27,029 nucleotides of DNA from Anaerolineae bacterium (GTDB taxonomy: Bacteria > Chloroflexota > Anaerolineae > Aggregatilineales > UBA2796), in assembly GCA_020851855.1 (NCBI GenBank), contig JADZBY010000625.1, positions 1 to 27,029 of the forward strand, read 5' to 3'. Positions 1 through 6,363 of this stretch are shown here, piece after piece; position 1 is the first letter of the stretch; each line of letters starts with the position of its first letter. The position numbers and the translations under genes are program-made. The notes below the pieces were generated by a model. It worked only from the letters and a program-made list of their open reading frames with translations. It was not told the origin of the DNA and did no database searches.

Positions 1-395
1 ACCTTTGCCCCGGCCCCGATCACCACGCCATCTTCAAGGGTCGGGTGGCGCTTGCCCGGCGCGAGACTCACGCCGCCCAGCGTCACCCCGTGATAGATCG
101 TCACGTCCGACCCGATTTCCGCCGTCTCCCCGATGACCACGCCCATGCCATGATCGATGAACAGGCGCGGGCCGATCTTCGCGCCGGGATGGATTTCGAC
201 GCCCGTCATCCAGCGCGCGACGCGCGAGATGAAGTGCGCCAGAAACTTCAGCCTGGCCCGCCACAGGCGGTGCGCCAGCCGGTGCGCCCAGACGGCGTGC
301 AAGCCGGGATACAACAGGGCGACCTGCCAGCGGCTGTACGCCGCCGGGTCGCGCTCCAATACACTCTGAATGTCCTCACGTATCGCCGTTAACAT
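1..395 (-). CDS. cysE: Serine O-acetyltransferase, partial (3' end off window)
   Basis: This enzyme acetylates L-serine with acetyl-CoA to give O-acetylserine, the substrate of the cysteine synthase encoded just upstream. I translated the reverse strand from the ATG at 395-393; 131 codons are visible and the frame is still open at base 1. The start MLTAIREDIQ, the stretch RLAHRLWR, and the left-handed beta-helix with GVEIHPGAKIG, FIDHGMGVVIGETA and TIYHGVTLGG are typical of the short CysE type, including the catalytic Asp-His of the DHGMG loop. The gap to cysK is 61 bases, so the two are probably co-transcribed under the Cys-leader attenuator at 2370-2585. The C-terminal residues that bind CysK and mediate cysteine feedback are outside the window. 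Family assignment is very secure. Confidence 0.95.
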   Translation of the reverse strand, partial: MLTAIREDIQSVLERDPAAYSRWQVALLYPGLHAVWAHRLAHRLWRARLKFLAHFISRVARWMTGVEIHPGAKIGPRLFIDHGMGVVIGETAEIGSDVTIYHGVTLGGVSLAPGKRHPTLEDGVVIGAGAK

Positions 396-456
396 CTCGC
401 TCAAACTCCCAGGCCGTGCGGGCGACTGGCGGTGCACCCTCGCGCACGCGCCGCGC

Positions 457-1407
457 CTAGCGTATGGCTTCTTGCTCCTCGTCCAGGTGCGCATACAGCG
501 CCGTGGACAGGTAACGCTCTCCAAAAGACGGGATGATGACCACGATCAGCTTGCCGGCGCTCTCCGGACGCGCTGCAACCTGCAACGCGGCCCATGTCGC
601 CGCGCCGGACGAGATGCCAACGAGCAGCCCTTCTTCGGTGGCCATACGCCGGGCGACGTCAAAGGCGTTCTCGCCGCTCACCCGGATGATCTCATCGTAA
701 ATTCTCGTGTTCAGCACGCTCGGCACAAAGCCCGCGCCGATGCCCTGAATGGGATGCGGACCACGCGACCCGCCCGACAGCACCGGCGAGCCTTCCGGCT
801 CCACGGCGACCAGACGCACGGACGGCTTACGCTCGCGCAGCACCTCGCCCACGCCCGTGATCGTGCCGCCCGTGCCAATCCCGGACACCACGACATCGAC
901 CGCGCCATCCGTATCGTTCCAGATTTCCTCGGCAGTGGTGCGGCGGTGAACGTCCGGGTTGGCCGGATTGTCGAACTGCTGCGGAATCCACACGTTCGGG
1001 TCGGCGGCGGCCATCGCATTCGCCCGCCCAATCGCGCCGGGCATACCTTCCGGGCCGGGCGTCAGGATCAGATTCGCGCCGTACGCCCGCAGCAGCTTGC
1101 GCCGTTCCTTGCTCATCGTATCGGGCATGATCAGCGTCAGTTTATAGCCGCGCTGGGCGCACACCATGGCCAGCGCGATGCCTGTATTGCCGCTCGTCGG
1201 CTCGACAATGTGCGTGTTCGGCCCGATCAGCCCATCGCGCTCAGCGGCCTCGATCATGGCCACGCCGATGCGGTCTTTGACGCTGTGCGCCGGGTTGTAA
1301 TATTCCAGCTTGGCGACGATCTGGCCGGGCAGCCCGGCGGCGATACGGTTCAGGCGCACGAGCGGCGTATTGCCGATCAGCTTCGTCACGTTTTCGTAAA
1401 TTCGCAT
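457..1407 (-). CDS. cysK: Cysteine synthase A (O-acetylserine sulfhydrylase)
   Basis: A PLP enzyme that makes L-cysteine from O-acetylserine and sulfide in the cytoplasm. The 316-residue protein has the full family pattern: IGNTPLVRL at residues 11-19, the PLP lysine in HSVKDR (Lys44), the substrate loop TSGNTG (71-76), the phosphate-binding GIGTGGTITG (176-185) and the C-terminal SFGERYLSTAL segment. Length is normal. I chose the ATG at 1407 because GATGAGG lies about six bases upstream; an in-frame ATG at 1419 would add only MRLT. The gene sits between the thioredoxin-like gene (31-base gap) and cysE, the usual pairing for the cysteine synthase complex. CysM is an alternative name, but pairing with cysE favours CysK. 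Confidence 0.95.
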   Translation of the reverse strand: MRIYENVTKLIGNTPLVRLNRIAAGLPGQIVAKLEYYNPAHSVKDRIGVAMIEAAERDGLIGPNTHIVEPTSGNTGIALAMVCAQRGYKLTLIMPDTMSKERRKLLRAYGANLILTPGPEGMPGAIGRANAMAAADPNVWIPQQFDNPANPDVHRRTTAEEIWNDTDGAVDVVVSGIGTGGTITGVGEVLRERKPSVRLVAVEPEGSPVLSGGSRGPHPIQGIGAGFVPSVLNTRIYDEIIRVSGENAFDVARRMATEEGLLVGISSGAATWAALQVAARPESAGKLIVVIIPSFGERYLSTALYAHLDEEQEAIR

Positions 1408-1438
1408 GGTCAACCTCATCCGTTGGTCAGTGCCTGGC

Positions 1439-1846
1439 TCAACTCACGGCTTCAAGCTGGCGGCGCAGCACATCCGCGCTGGCCACGCCACGATTCACAT
1501 GCCGGGGACGCCCGTCCCGGTCCAGGATGAACGTGGTCGGGGCCGAAAACACGCCCCAGCGGTCGGCGGCGTCCGTGTCCTCGGTGGCGTCGACCTGAAT
1601 GACCTGAAGCGGCGCGCGGAACTCGGCCTGAAGCTGCTTCAGGGCGGGCATCTGCTGTGTGCGGCACGGCGCACAGCTCGGCGTGGTGAAATAGATGATA
1701 GTCGGCGCGCCGGGCCTGACCGTGCGCAGCAGCGGGTCGCGCGGGGCGCGGTCGTGCAGGCGGCGCAGGGCGAGCCGGTTCAGCGCCACCCAGGCCAGCG
1801 CGCCGGCGACGATAATCACGGCGGCGATCACCAGGCGTTCCGTCAT
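1439..1846 (-). CDS. Membrane-tethered thioredoxin-like protein
   Basis: A 135-residue protein with one N-terminal membrane segment (about residues 5-24), a short linker, and a thioredoxin fold. The redox motif is CAPC at 58-61 in the context YFTTPSCAPC, and the cis-proline loop is SAPTTFIL (Pro103). The anchor places the domain on the outer face of the membrane if the N-terminus is cytoplasmic, but orientation is not certain. The start at 1846 overlaps the DUF4395 stop by four bases (ATGA), a strong sign of translational coupling, and cysK follows after 31 bases. A longer frame from 1942 exists but lies inside the DUF4395 gene and lacks sense. Its place in a cysteine operon suggests it reduces a sulfur-metabolism partner; the substrate is unknown. 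Confidence 0.88.
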   Translation of the reverse strand: MTERLVIAAVIIVAGALAWVALNRLALRRLHDRAPRDPLLRTVRPGAPTIIYFTTPSCAPCRTQQMPALKQLQAEFRAPLQVIQVDATEDTDAADRWGVFSAPTTFILDRDGRPRHVNRGVASADVLRRQLEAVS

Positions 1847-2328
1847 GATCCGCGCTCCCCGCTCTTGATCTTGATCGGCGCGCGCGTGAAGCCCGGCACA
1901 CCCAGCCGGTGAAACTGGTAGTACATCATGCAGCCGACGCACACGCCGGCCAGCAAGTTGAGCAACGCCAGCGCGACGACGAGCCAGACCAGCGCCCAGC
2001 CGATGACCGATGCGCCCGCTGCCAGCAGTACGAAGGCGACCGCCAGCACGACGCCGCCGAATCCCTGCGCGAACAGGTGCGGCTCCGGGTTGTCTTCCTT
2101 CATGTCGGGCTGGACCAGCCGCGCCGGGCGCAGGAAGTTCGTGTAGAAGCCCTTGAACAGCGACAGACTCGGCGCAAAGGTTCCCAGCAGCATCACAGCG
2201 GCCACGAAGAGGGCCAGCGACGGGAAATCCAGGACAAAGGCGAGCACGGACAGCCCGGCGATAAAGGCTTGGTTGGTGCGCAGCGCGCTGTGATCGACCA
2301 GTCGCAACGTAGATTTCGGCGTGGACAT
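1843..2328 (-). CDS. DUF4395 family integral membrane protein
   Basis: A 161-residue protein with roughly four hydrophobic segments (about 21-34, 36-55, 88-106 and 108-130) and a conserved C-terminal signature, CVGCMMYYQFHRLG, giving a CxxC pair at Cys130 and Cys133. This matches my memory of the DUF4395 family (PF14340), which has no firm function and is often encoded beside a thioredoxin-like protein, as here. It is the first structural gene after the leader terminator at 2376-2403; a purine-rich stretch (GAAGGGAGCGAAGG) ends about seven bases before the ATG. Being first gene behind a Cys-codon leader links it to cysteine or sulfur status. A redox role of the membrane CxxC with the neighbouring thioredoxin is my inference. 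Confidence 0.85.
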   Translation of the reverse strand: MSTPKSTLRLVDHSALRTNQAFIAGLSVLAFVLDFPSLALFVAAVMLLGTFAPSLSLFKGFYTNFLRPARLVQPDMKEDNPEPHLFAQGFGGVVLAVAFVLLAAGASVIGWALVWLVVALALLNLLAGVCVGCMMYYQFHRLGVPGFTRAPIKIKSGERGS

Positions 2329-2375
2329 GGCGCGACCTTCGCTCCCTTCTTCAGACTTCAGACTTCAGAAACAAA

Positions 2376-2403
2376 AAACGCCGACCTGTCGGGGCCGGCG
2401 TTT
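2376..2403 (-). terminator. Rho-independent terminator in the cysteine operon leader
   Basis: On the minus strand the arms AAACGCCG (2403-2396) and CGGCGTTT (2383-2376) form a perfect 8-bp stem, extendable by two G-C pairs past a mismatch. The last three T of the right arm continue as further T (six in a row) and then GTTTC. It lies between the leader ORF (stop 2426-2424) and the DUF4395 ATG at 2328, so it can only regulate entry into the cys operon or end the short leader RNA. Confidence 0.85.
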
Positions 2404-2463
2404 GAGCACATGCGTAGCCTGCGTCAAGCGTGCAGGACGGAACGTCCGCTCTGACCTCCCCGA
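2389..2463 (-). promoter_or_regulatory. Candidate antiterminator pairing in the cys leader
   Basis: Two nested helices would break the terminator. TCGGGG (2463-2458) pairs with CCCCGA (2394-2389). GGACGTT (2447-2441) pairs with AACGCC (2402-2397) with one bulged A, and the small hairpin CCTGC/GCAGG (2436-2432 with 2422-2418) fits inside. The left strands lie inside the leader ORF just downstream of its Cys codons, so a ribosome waiting at those codons would leave them free while a moving ribosome would cover them. Found by hand pairing, without energy calculation. Confidence 0.5.
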
Positions 2464-2549
2464 GTGGGCGACGACGACGTACACATGCAGGCCATGCACG
2501 CATAGCGCTGTGTGTGTTCATGCCGGGCGAGGACCAGAATTTCGTTCAT
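2424..2549 (-). CDS. Cysteine-rich leader peptide (attenuator uORF)
   Basis: A 41-codon ORF starting MNEILVLARHEH and ending RSVLHA. Codons 18-23 read Cys-Met-Ala-Cys-Met-Cys (TGC ATG GCC TGC ATG TGT, bases 2498-2481), so all three Cys codons fall within six codons and no others occur elsewhere. The ATG lies eight bases past a good -10 box, so the transcript would be leaderless or nearly so. The stop is 20 bases before the terminator stem, and the operon behind it makes cysteine. Known parallels are the amino-acid leader peptides of enterobacterial operons and the leaderless polycysteine uORFs of mycobacteria. I infer that scarce Cys-tRNA stalls the ribosome and allows antitermination. The peptide itself probably has no other function. 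Confidence 0.75.
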   Translation of the reverse strand: MNEILVLARHEHTQRYACMACMCTSSSPTRGGQSGRSVLHA

Positions 2550-2556
2550 ATTCGTG

Positions 2557-2585
2557 AGTATATCATGCGGCTGTACTGCACGCAA
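2557..2585 (-). promoter_or_regulatory. Sigma70-type promoter of the cys leader and operon
   Basis: On the minus strand, TTGCGT (2585-2580) is followed by a 17-base spacer and TATACT (2562-2557). The expected start point is 2550 or 2549, at or one base before the leader ATG. It lies about 70 bases beyond the stop of the upstream isomerase gene, so the cys operon has its own promoter. Confidence 0.7.
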
Positions 2586-2656
2586 CCCAGAGATGCCCTG
2601 GATGAGAGCCTTCTTACCCGGCAACGTGCAGATGCCCAAATGCGCACTGTCAGCGC

Positions 2657-3445
2657 TCACTCCCCTGACGAAAGCGCCGCCTGAGTCAGATCGAACGCGG
2701 CGCGCAGCGAGACGAGCGGCTCGTGTTTCGGGAAGAACTCATGCCCGATGTACCCGGTATGGCCCGTCGCGGCGATGGCGCGGAAGACCGCCGGGTAATG
2801 AATCTCCTGCTCGCCGTCCAGGTCGCCTCGCCCCGGATTGCCCGCCGTGTGATAGTGCGCGATGTGTGGGTGCGCCTCGCGGATGGTGCGGATCAGGTCG
2901 CCTTCCATGATCTGCATGTGAAACACATCGTACAGCAGCCGGACGCGCGGCGAGCCGAGCCGTTTGCACACCTGTACGCCCCACGCCGTGTGGTCGGCCT
3001 CGTAGTCGCGGCCCGCCGCCTTGCTGTTCAATAGCTCCAGGACGAGCGTCACACCCGCACTCTCGAAGGCCGGGGCCAGCCTGGCCAGATTCTCGGCGGC
3101 GATGTGGGCTGCCTCGTCCGGGTCGAGGCCATAGCGGTTGCCGCTGAAGCACAGCACGTAAGGGATGTGCCACTTCACCGCCTGATCGAGCGTATCGCGG
3201 ATTCTCGCCTCGATGGCCGGGAAGTGCTCGCGGCTGTTGACGCCTTCCGGCGCGAGTGGGTGGCCGTTCGTGGCGACGATGCGCAAGCCATGATCGCGGA
3301 TGAGCGGCCAGAACTCCGGCGGGGCCAGATCGACGCCCGCGTAGCCGATCTCCGCCGCGCCGCGCGCCAACGCTTCCGGCGCGATGCCGGTCCGGACAAA
3401 GCCATCCCACGAGAACGATTGGTGGATGGTGGGAACACGGCTCAT
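2657..3445 (-). CDS. Hydroxypyruvate isomerase-like TIM-barrel protein
   Basis: A 262-residue protein of the sugar phosphate isomerase/epimerase (AP endonuclease 2-like) fold. Residues expected to bind the metal and substrate are visible: Glu137 in LVLELLN, Asp173 and His176 in LYDVFHMQIMEGDL, His199 in HYHTAGNPGR, and Glu236 in GHEFFP. The YDVFHMQIMEGDL and HTAGNPGRGDLDGEQEIHY stretches match the hydroxypyruvate isomerase (Hyi) subgroup, which interconverts hydroxypyruvate and tartronate semialdehyde. Length is normal for Hyi. The gene begins seven bases after the stop of the 2-hydroxyacid dehydrogenase gene, so they form a two-gene operon. Both enzymes acting on C3 hydroxy/keto acids fits the context, but this superfamily is broad and the real substrate may differ. 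Confidence 0.82.
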   Translation of the reverse strand: MSRVPTIHQSFSWDGFVRTGIAPEALARGAAEIGYAGVDLAPPEFWPLIRDHGLRIVATNGHPLAPEGVNSREHFPAIEARIRDTLDQAVKWHIPYVLCFSGNRYGLDPDEAAHIAAENLARLAPAFESAGVTLVLELLNSKAAGRDYEADHTAWGVQVCKRLGSPRVRLLYDVFHMQIMEGDLIRTIREAHPHIAHYHTAGNPGRGDLDGEQEIHYPAVFRAIAATGHTGYIGHEFFPKHEPLVSLRAAFDLTQAALSSGE

Positions 3446-3452
3446 GGCGCGC

Positions 3453-4490
3453 CTAACCCTTTCGTTTCTGCCGGATGGTGTTCGTGGCGTAGCGGTAGAT
3501 TAATTCCGGCTGCGCGTTGAGCAGGCGCATCGGCGGAAGCCCCTGCAGGATGACTTCGAGATCATCCACGACCATGCGCCCGATCTCCCAGCAGCCGTCG
3601 CGCGTCGGTCCGGCCTTGTGCGCGGAGAGGATGGCGCTCTCGGCGCGCCGCAGCGGGTGGTCGAGCGGCATCGGCTCCACGGGAAACACGTCGATGCCCA
3701 GCTTGAAGCGTCCGGCGCTGGCCATCTCGGTCAGCGCGTCGAAGTCTACCACGTGGGCGCGGCTGACCAGGATCAGCGCCGCGCCGGGCTGGATGAGCGC
3801 CAGCTTGTCGGCGGAAAGCAGGGCTTGATTCTCGTGGCTGGGCGCTGCCAGCACGAAGATCACCTTCGAGTTTTCCAGCAAGCCATCGAGCGACACGGGA
3901 TTCACGCCCCGGCTGCGCAGGTAACCGCTGCCCAGCCACGGGTCGTACACGTCGATGGTCACGCCGAAGGGCGCGAGCAGCGGGTGCAGCGCCTGCCCGA
4001 TGCTGCCGTAGCCGATCAGGCCGACGCGCTGGCCGTAGAGCATGAAGGCGTCGCGATTCCCGGCGTGTAGCCATTGCTCATTCCCGGCCCGCATGGCGCG
4101 GTCGCCGCTGACCACGTCACGCGCGGCGGCGAGCGCCAGCGCCAGCGCCATCTCCGCGACGGCGCGGGCGAAGGCGGGCGCGGCGGACAGCACGCGAATC
4201 CCGCGCGCGAAACACGTATCGTAGTCGATCTGGCGTGGGAATCCGCCCGACACGGTCAGCACGGCGCGCAGGTTTTCCGCCCGCCGCAGCGCCTCATCGC
4301 CGTAACGCCAGTCGGCGCACACGACGGCCTCGGCGGCGGGGATTTCCTTCTCGAACGCCTCGGCGGGCATGGGGGTGTCCTGTCCCCAGGCGACGCGCGC
4401 CAGGCCGTGCAGCCGGCGCAGGTCGTCCGGGTGGAAAATTTCGTCCATCGTGCGGAAGTGCGGGTCAACGATCACGGTGGGAAGGGACAT
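3453..4490 (-). CDS. D-isomer-specific 2-hydroxyacid dehydrogenase family protein
   Basis: A 345-residue NAD(P)-dependent enzyme, predicted to reduce a 2-keto acid (for example glyoxylate or hydroxypyruvate) or oxidise the matching D-2-hydroxyacid. The dinucleotide-binding motif is GLIGYGSIGQ at 157-166. The usual catalytic triad is present: Arg244 in LVSRAHVVD, Glu272 in DVFPVEP and His291 in SAHKAG. The start at 4490 has GGAGG nine bases upstream. It is followed closely by the hydroxypyruvate isomerase-like gene, which supports a shared pathway. Exact substrate cannot be read from the sequence; phosphoglycerate dehydrogenase is less likely because no ACT domain is present. Confidence 0.85.
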   Translation of the reverse strand: MSLPTVIVDPHFRTMDEIFHPDDLRRLHGLARVAWGQDTPMPAEAFEKEIPAAEAVVCADWRYGDEALRRAENLRAVLTVSGGFPRQIDYDTCFARGIRVLSAAPAFARAVAEMALALALAAARDVVSGDRAMRAGNEQWLHAGNRDAFMLYGQRVGLIGYGSIGQALHPLLAPFGVTIDVYDPWLGSGYLRSRGVNPVSLDGLLENSKVIFVLAAPSHENQALLSADKLALIQPGAALILVSRAHVVDFDALTEMASAGRFKLGIDVFPVEPMPLDHPLRRAESAILSAHKAGPTRDGCWEIGRMVVDDLEVILQGLPPMRLLNAQPELIYRYATNTIRQKRKG

Positions 4491-4550
4491 GTGAACGGGC
4501 CTCCTATGCGGTGTACTCAGCCGTTAAGCCGGGCGATTTGTCCAGTTGAT

Positions 4551-4579
4551 TTGCCAAGCGTTTTCGGTTGATCTACAAT
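4551..4579 (+). promoter_or_regulatory. Promoter of the DUF5131 gene
   Basis: TTGCCA (4551-4556), a 17-base spacer, then TACAAT (4574-4579). The start point would be near 4586, which rules out a TTG start at 4568 and supports the ATG at 4652. Confidence 0.6.
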
Positions 4580-4651
4580 CGAACACCAGTTCCATTGTGC
4601 ACATCCAGGCATGGTCCAGAATATCCGGTTATTGCTGAGTGGGCATCCACC

Positions 4652-5452
4652 ATGAACAAGCAGTCAAAGAGCCGTGGCCGACGCGGAATCGAGTGGACCG
4701 ATTACACGTGGAATCCGATTGGCGGCTGCAAACACGGCTGCCGGTGGCAAATGCCCGATGGGACCATTGCCGAATGTTACGCTGAAACGGTCGCTGAGCG
4801 GGTGGCAACCAGCGCCTATCCCCACGGCTTTGAGCACCACTACTGGCGGCCCGACGTGCTGCAAGAGCCGCTGCAACTCCGGACGCCGGCCCGCATTTTC
4901 CTGGACAGCATGAGCGATCTGATGGGCAATTGGGTCCCGGCGGATCAGATCGAGCAGGTGCTTGGCGTATGCCGGGAAGCCCGGTGGCACAGCTTCCAAT
5001 TGCTGACCAAGAATGCCCCGCGACTGCTGAAGTTCTCATTTCCTTCAAACGTCTGGATCGGCGTGAGCGCGCCGCCAAGTATGATGATGGGAAAGCAGTT
5101 GACGCGCGAACTGCAAGAGCGTATGGTCAAAAAACAGCTTGAAGTGCTCCGCCAGATCCGCGTCCCAGTGCGCTGGATGAGCATCGAGCCGCTCAGCTTT
5201 GATATTGCGCCGCTGCTGGTCGGCAGCCCGCTCGAATGGGCGGTTATCGGCGCGGCGACGAATGGCAGCACAACGTACCAGCCCCAGCGCGAGTGGGTGG
5301 AGAACGTGTTGAGGGTGCTCGATGCCCAGAACACGCCCGTGTTCTTCAAGGGCAACCTGGACTGGCCGCACTCGCGATGGAGAGAGGATGCGCCAACCGG
5401 CGAGCAGAAGTTGCGACTCGACATCCTCCAGCCTGCACAATCAAGGCTGTAG
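4652..5452 (+). CDS. DUF5131 family (phage Gp37/Gp68-like) three-Cys protein
   Basis: A 266-residue protein with the N-terminal pattern IEWTDYTWNPIGGC typical of the Gp37/Gp68 family (PF07505, DUF5131). Three cysteines (Cys26, Cys30, Cys42; spacing CX3CX11C) form the three-Cys motif, which recalls but does not match the radical SAM CX3CX2C motif. Later conserved blocks include FLDSMSDLMG, FQLLTKNAPR, NVWIGVSA and RWMSIEPLS. Family members regularly neighbour TcmP genes, and here two TcmP genes follow on the opposite strand, the nearest ending two bases away. The start at 4652 fits the promoter at 4551-4579; no strong ribosome site is visible. No function is established for the family. An iron-sulfur or radical SAM-like activity is inference. 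Confidence 0.82.
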   Translation: MNKQSKSRGRRGIEWTDYTWNPIGGCKHGCRWQMPDGTIAECYAETVAERVATSAYPHGFEHHYWRPDVLQEPLQLRTPARIFLDSMSDLMGNWVPADQIEQVLGVCREARWHSFQLLTKNAPRLLKFSFPSNVWIGVSAPPSMMMGKQLTRELQERMVKKQLEVLRQIRVPVRWMSIEPLSFDIAPLLVGSPLEWAVIGAATNGSTTYQPQREWVENVLRVLDAQNTPVFFKGNLDWPHSRWREDAPTGEQKLRLDILQPAQSRL

Positions 5453-5454
5453 GC

Positions 5455-6345
5455 TTACCGGAGAATGTGATTCGCGATTTTCATTGCCGTCTTTGCTCCC
5501 TTCTTGTTGCCCACGGCAAAGCATAGCAGAAACAAAGGCACGCCCCTCGAATTGTAAAGGGGTAGCGGTTTGTCCGCTGCGTCTGCGAAAACGGACTTCA
5601 GGCGGCTCACGAAGTACTGCTCAATCGATTCAAAGGGGTTGGCTACCTTTTTCGTAACGGTTCGCTGCCCGTCGAACAGATCGGGAATGACGTCGGTGTG
5701 GTAGAACACGTCAAACCAATCGCGCGCCCCGAAAATCTGATCGAGTCGTTGCCTCATTGGCTCACTGATGGCCGCATCTCGCTTCAGAAGGCGGTTCACG
5801 GCAATGCCAAGAGGGAACAGATACCACATATCAATAGCCTGAGTCTCGGCAATCGCCCGAATCGTGTCCCACTCGACCTGCATTCCGAATGGATCAAGGA
5901 ACAATACGGCGCGCCTCGTATCCCACCGGTGGTTACGGCAAAGATCTACCAGATAGGCATTGGCATCGGCGTTTACTAGCGTAATCTTCGGTGCGAGCGA
6001 TGGGAAGTCTTCACGAAGCCTCTGCAGTTGCCGAAACCGCGGCTCATCCTTTTCCACGAAAATGTATCTTGTGAACTCAGGGCGGACTTGTAGTGCTCGC
6101 CGCGCCGAACCATCGAGGAATGCCTGTGTCTCCGCTTCAGCAAGCTCAGGCAGGAGCAGTTCATCGGGGCGCTCGGCGCTTTTCAACTCCTGGTAACCTG
6201 TTCCAGCAAAGGCATCGATGTATGCAAAACCAAAGGGTTGATTGTCCATTATCTTCGCATACGCAGATAGGTACTTTCCTACTCGTTCGAGCTTCTCAAG
6301 CGTCCAGTTGCCCCCAAAGGAAGGAATACCCGTCGGGTTCTTCAT
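5455..6345 (-). CDS. tcmP: Three-Cys-motif partner protein TcmP
   Basis: A 296-residue protein starting with the family hallmark MKNPTGIPSFGGNWTLEKLE. AYIDAFAGTG (41-50) resembles methyltransferase motif I, and VLFLDPFGMQVEW (147-159) has a DPFG block at the place where DNA methyltransferases carry DPPY, so the fold is probably Rossmann-like and SAM-binding; this is inference, as no activity is known to me. TcmP proteins are named for their genomic pairing with a three-Cys (DUF5131) protein, here the convergent gene ending two bases away. It lies 18 bases after the end of a second TcmP-like gene, probably in one operon. Local GC is low: I count 50% at 5941-6000 versus 72% at 8041-8100 in hutU, which suggests acquisition. 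Confidence 0.85.
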   Translation of the reverse strand: MKNPTGIPSFGGNWTLEKLERVGKYLSAYAKIMDNQPFGFAYIDAFAGTGYQELKSAERPDELLLPELAEAETQAFLDGSARRALQVRPEFTRYIFVEKDEPRFRQLQRLREDFPSLAPKITLVNADANAYLVDLCRNHRWDTRRAVLFLDPFGMQVEWDTIRAIAETQAIDMWYLFPLGIAVNRLLKRDAAISEPMRQRLDQIFGARDWFDVFYHTDVIPDLFDGQRTVTKKVANPFESIEQYFVSRLKSVFADAADKPLPLYNSRGVPLFLLCFAVGNKKGAKTAMKIANHILR

Positions 6346-6363
6346 TTCGGTTGTTGTGTCCTT

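Noticed and set aside
2376..2549. T-box or SAM riboswitch in front of the cys operon
   Set aside because: No T-box antiterminator consensus (TGGNACCGCG) and no SAM-I core pattern were found; the translated Cys-codon ORF explains the terminator better.
2424..2660. 78-codon version of the leader ORF starting at 2660
   Set aside because: Its start lies upstream of the promoter at 2585-2557 and overlaps the isomerase gene end; the 41-codon version fits the predicted transcript.
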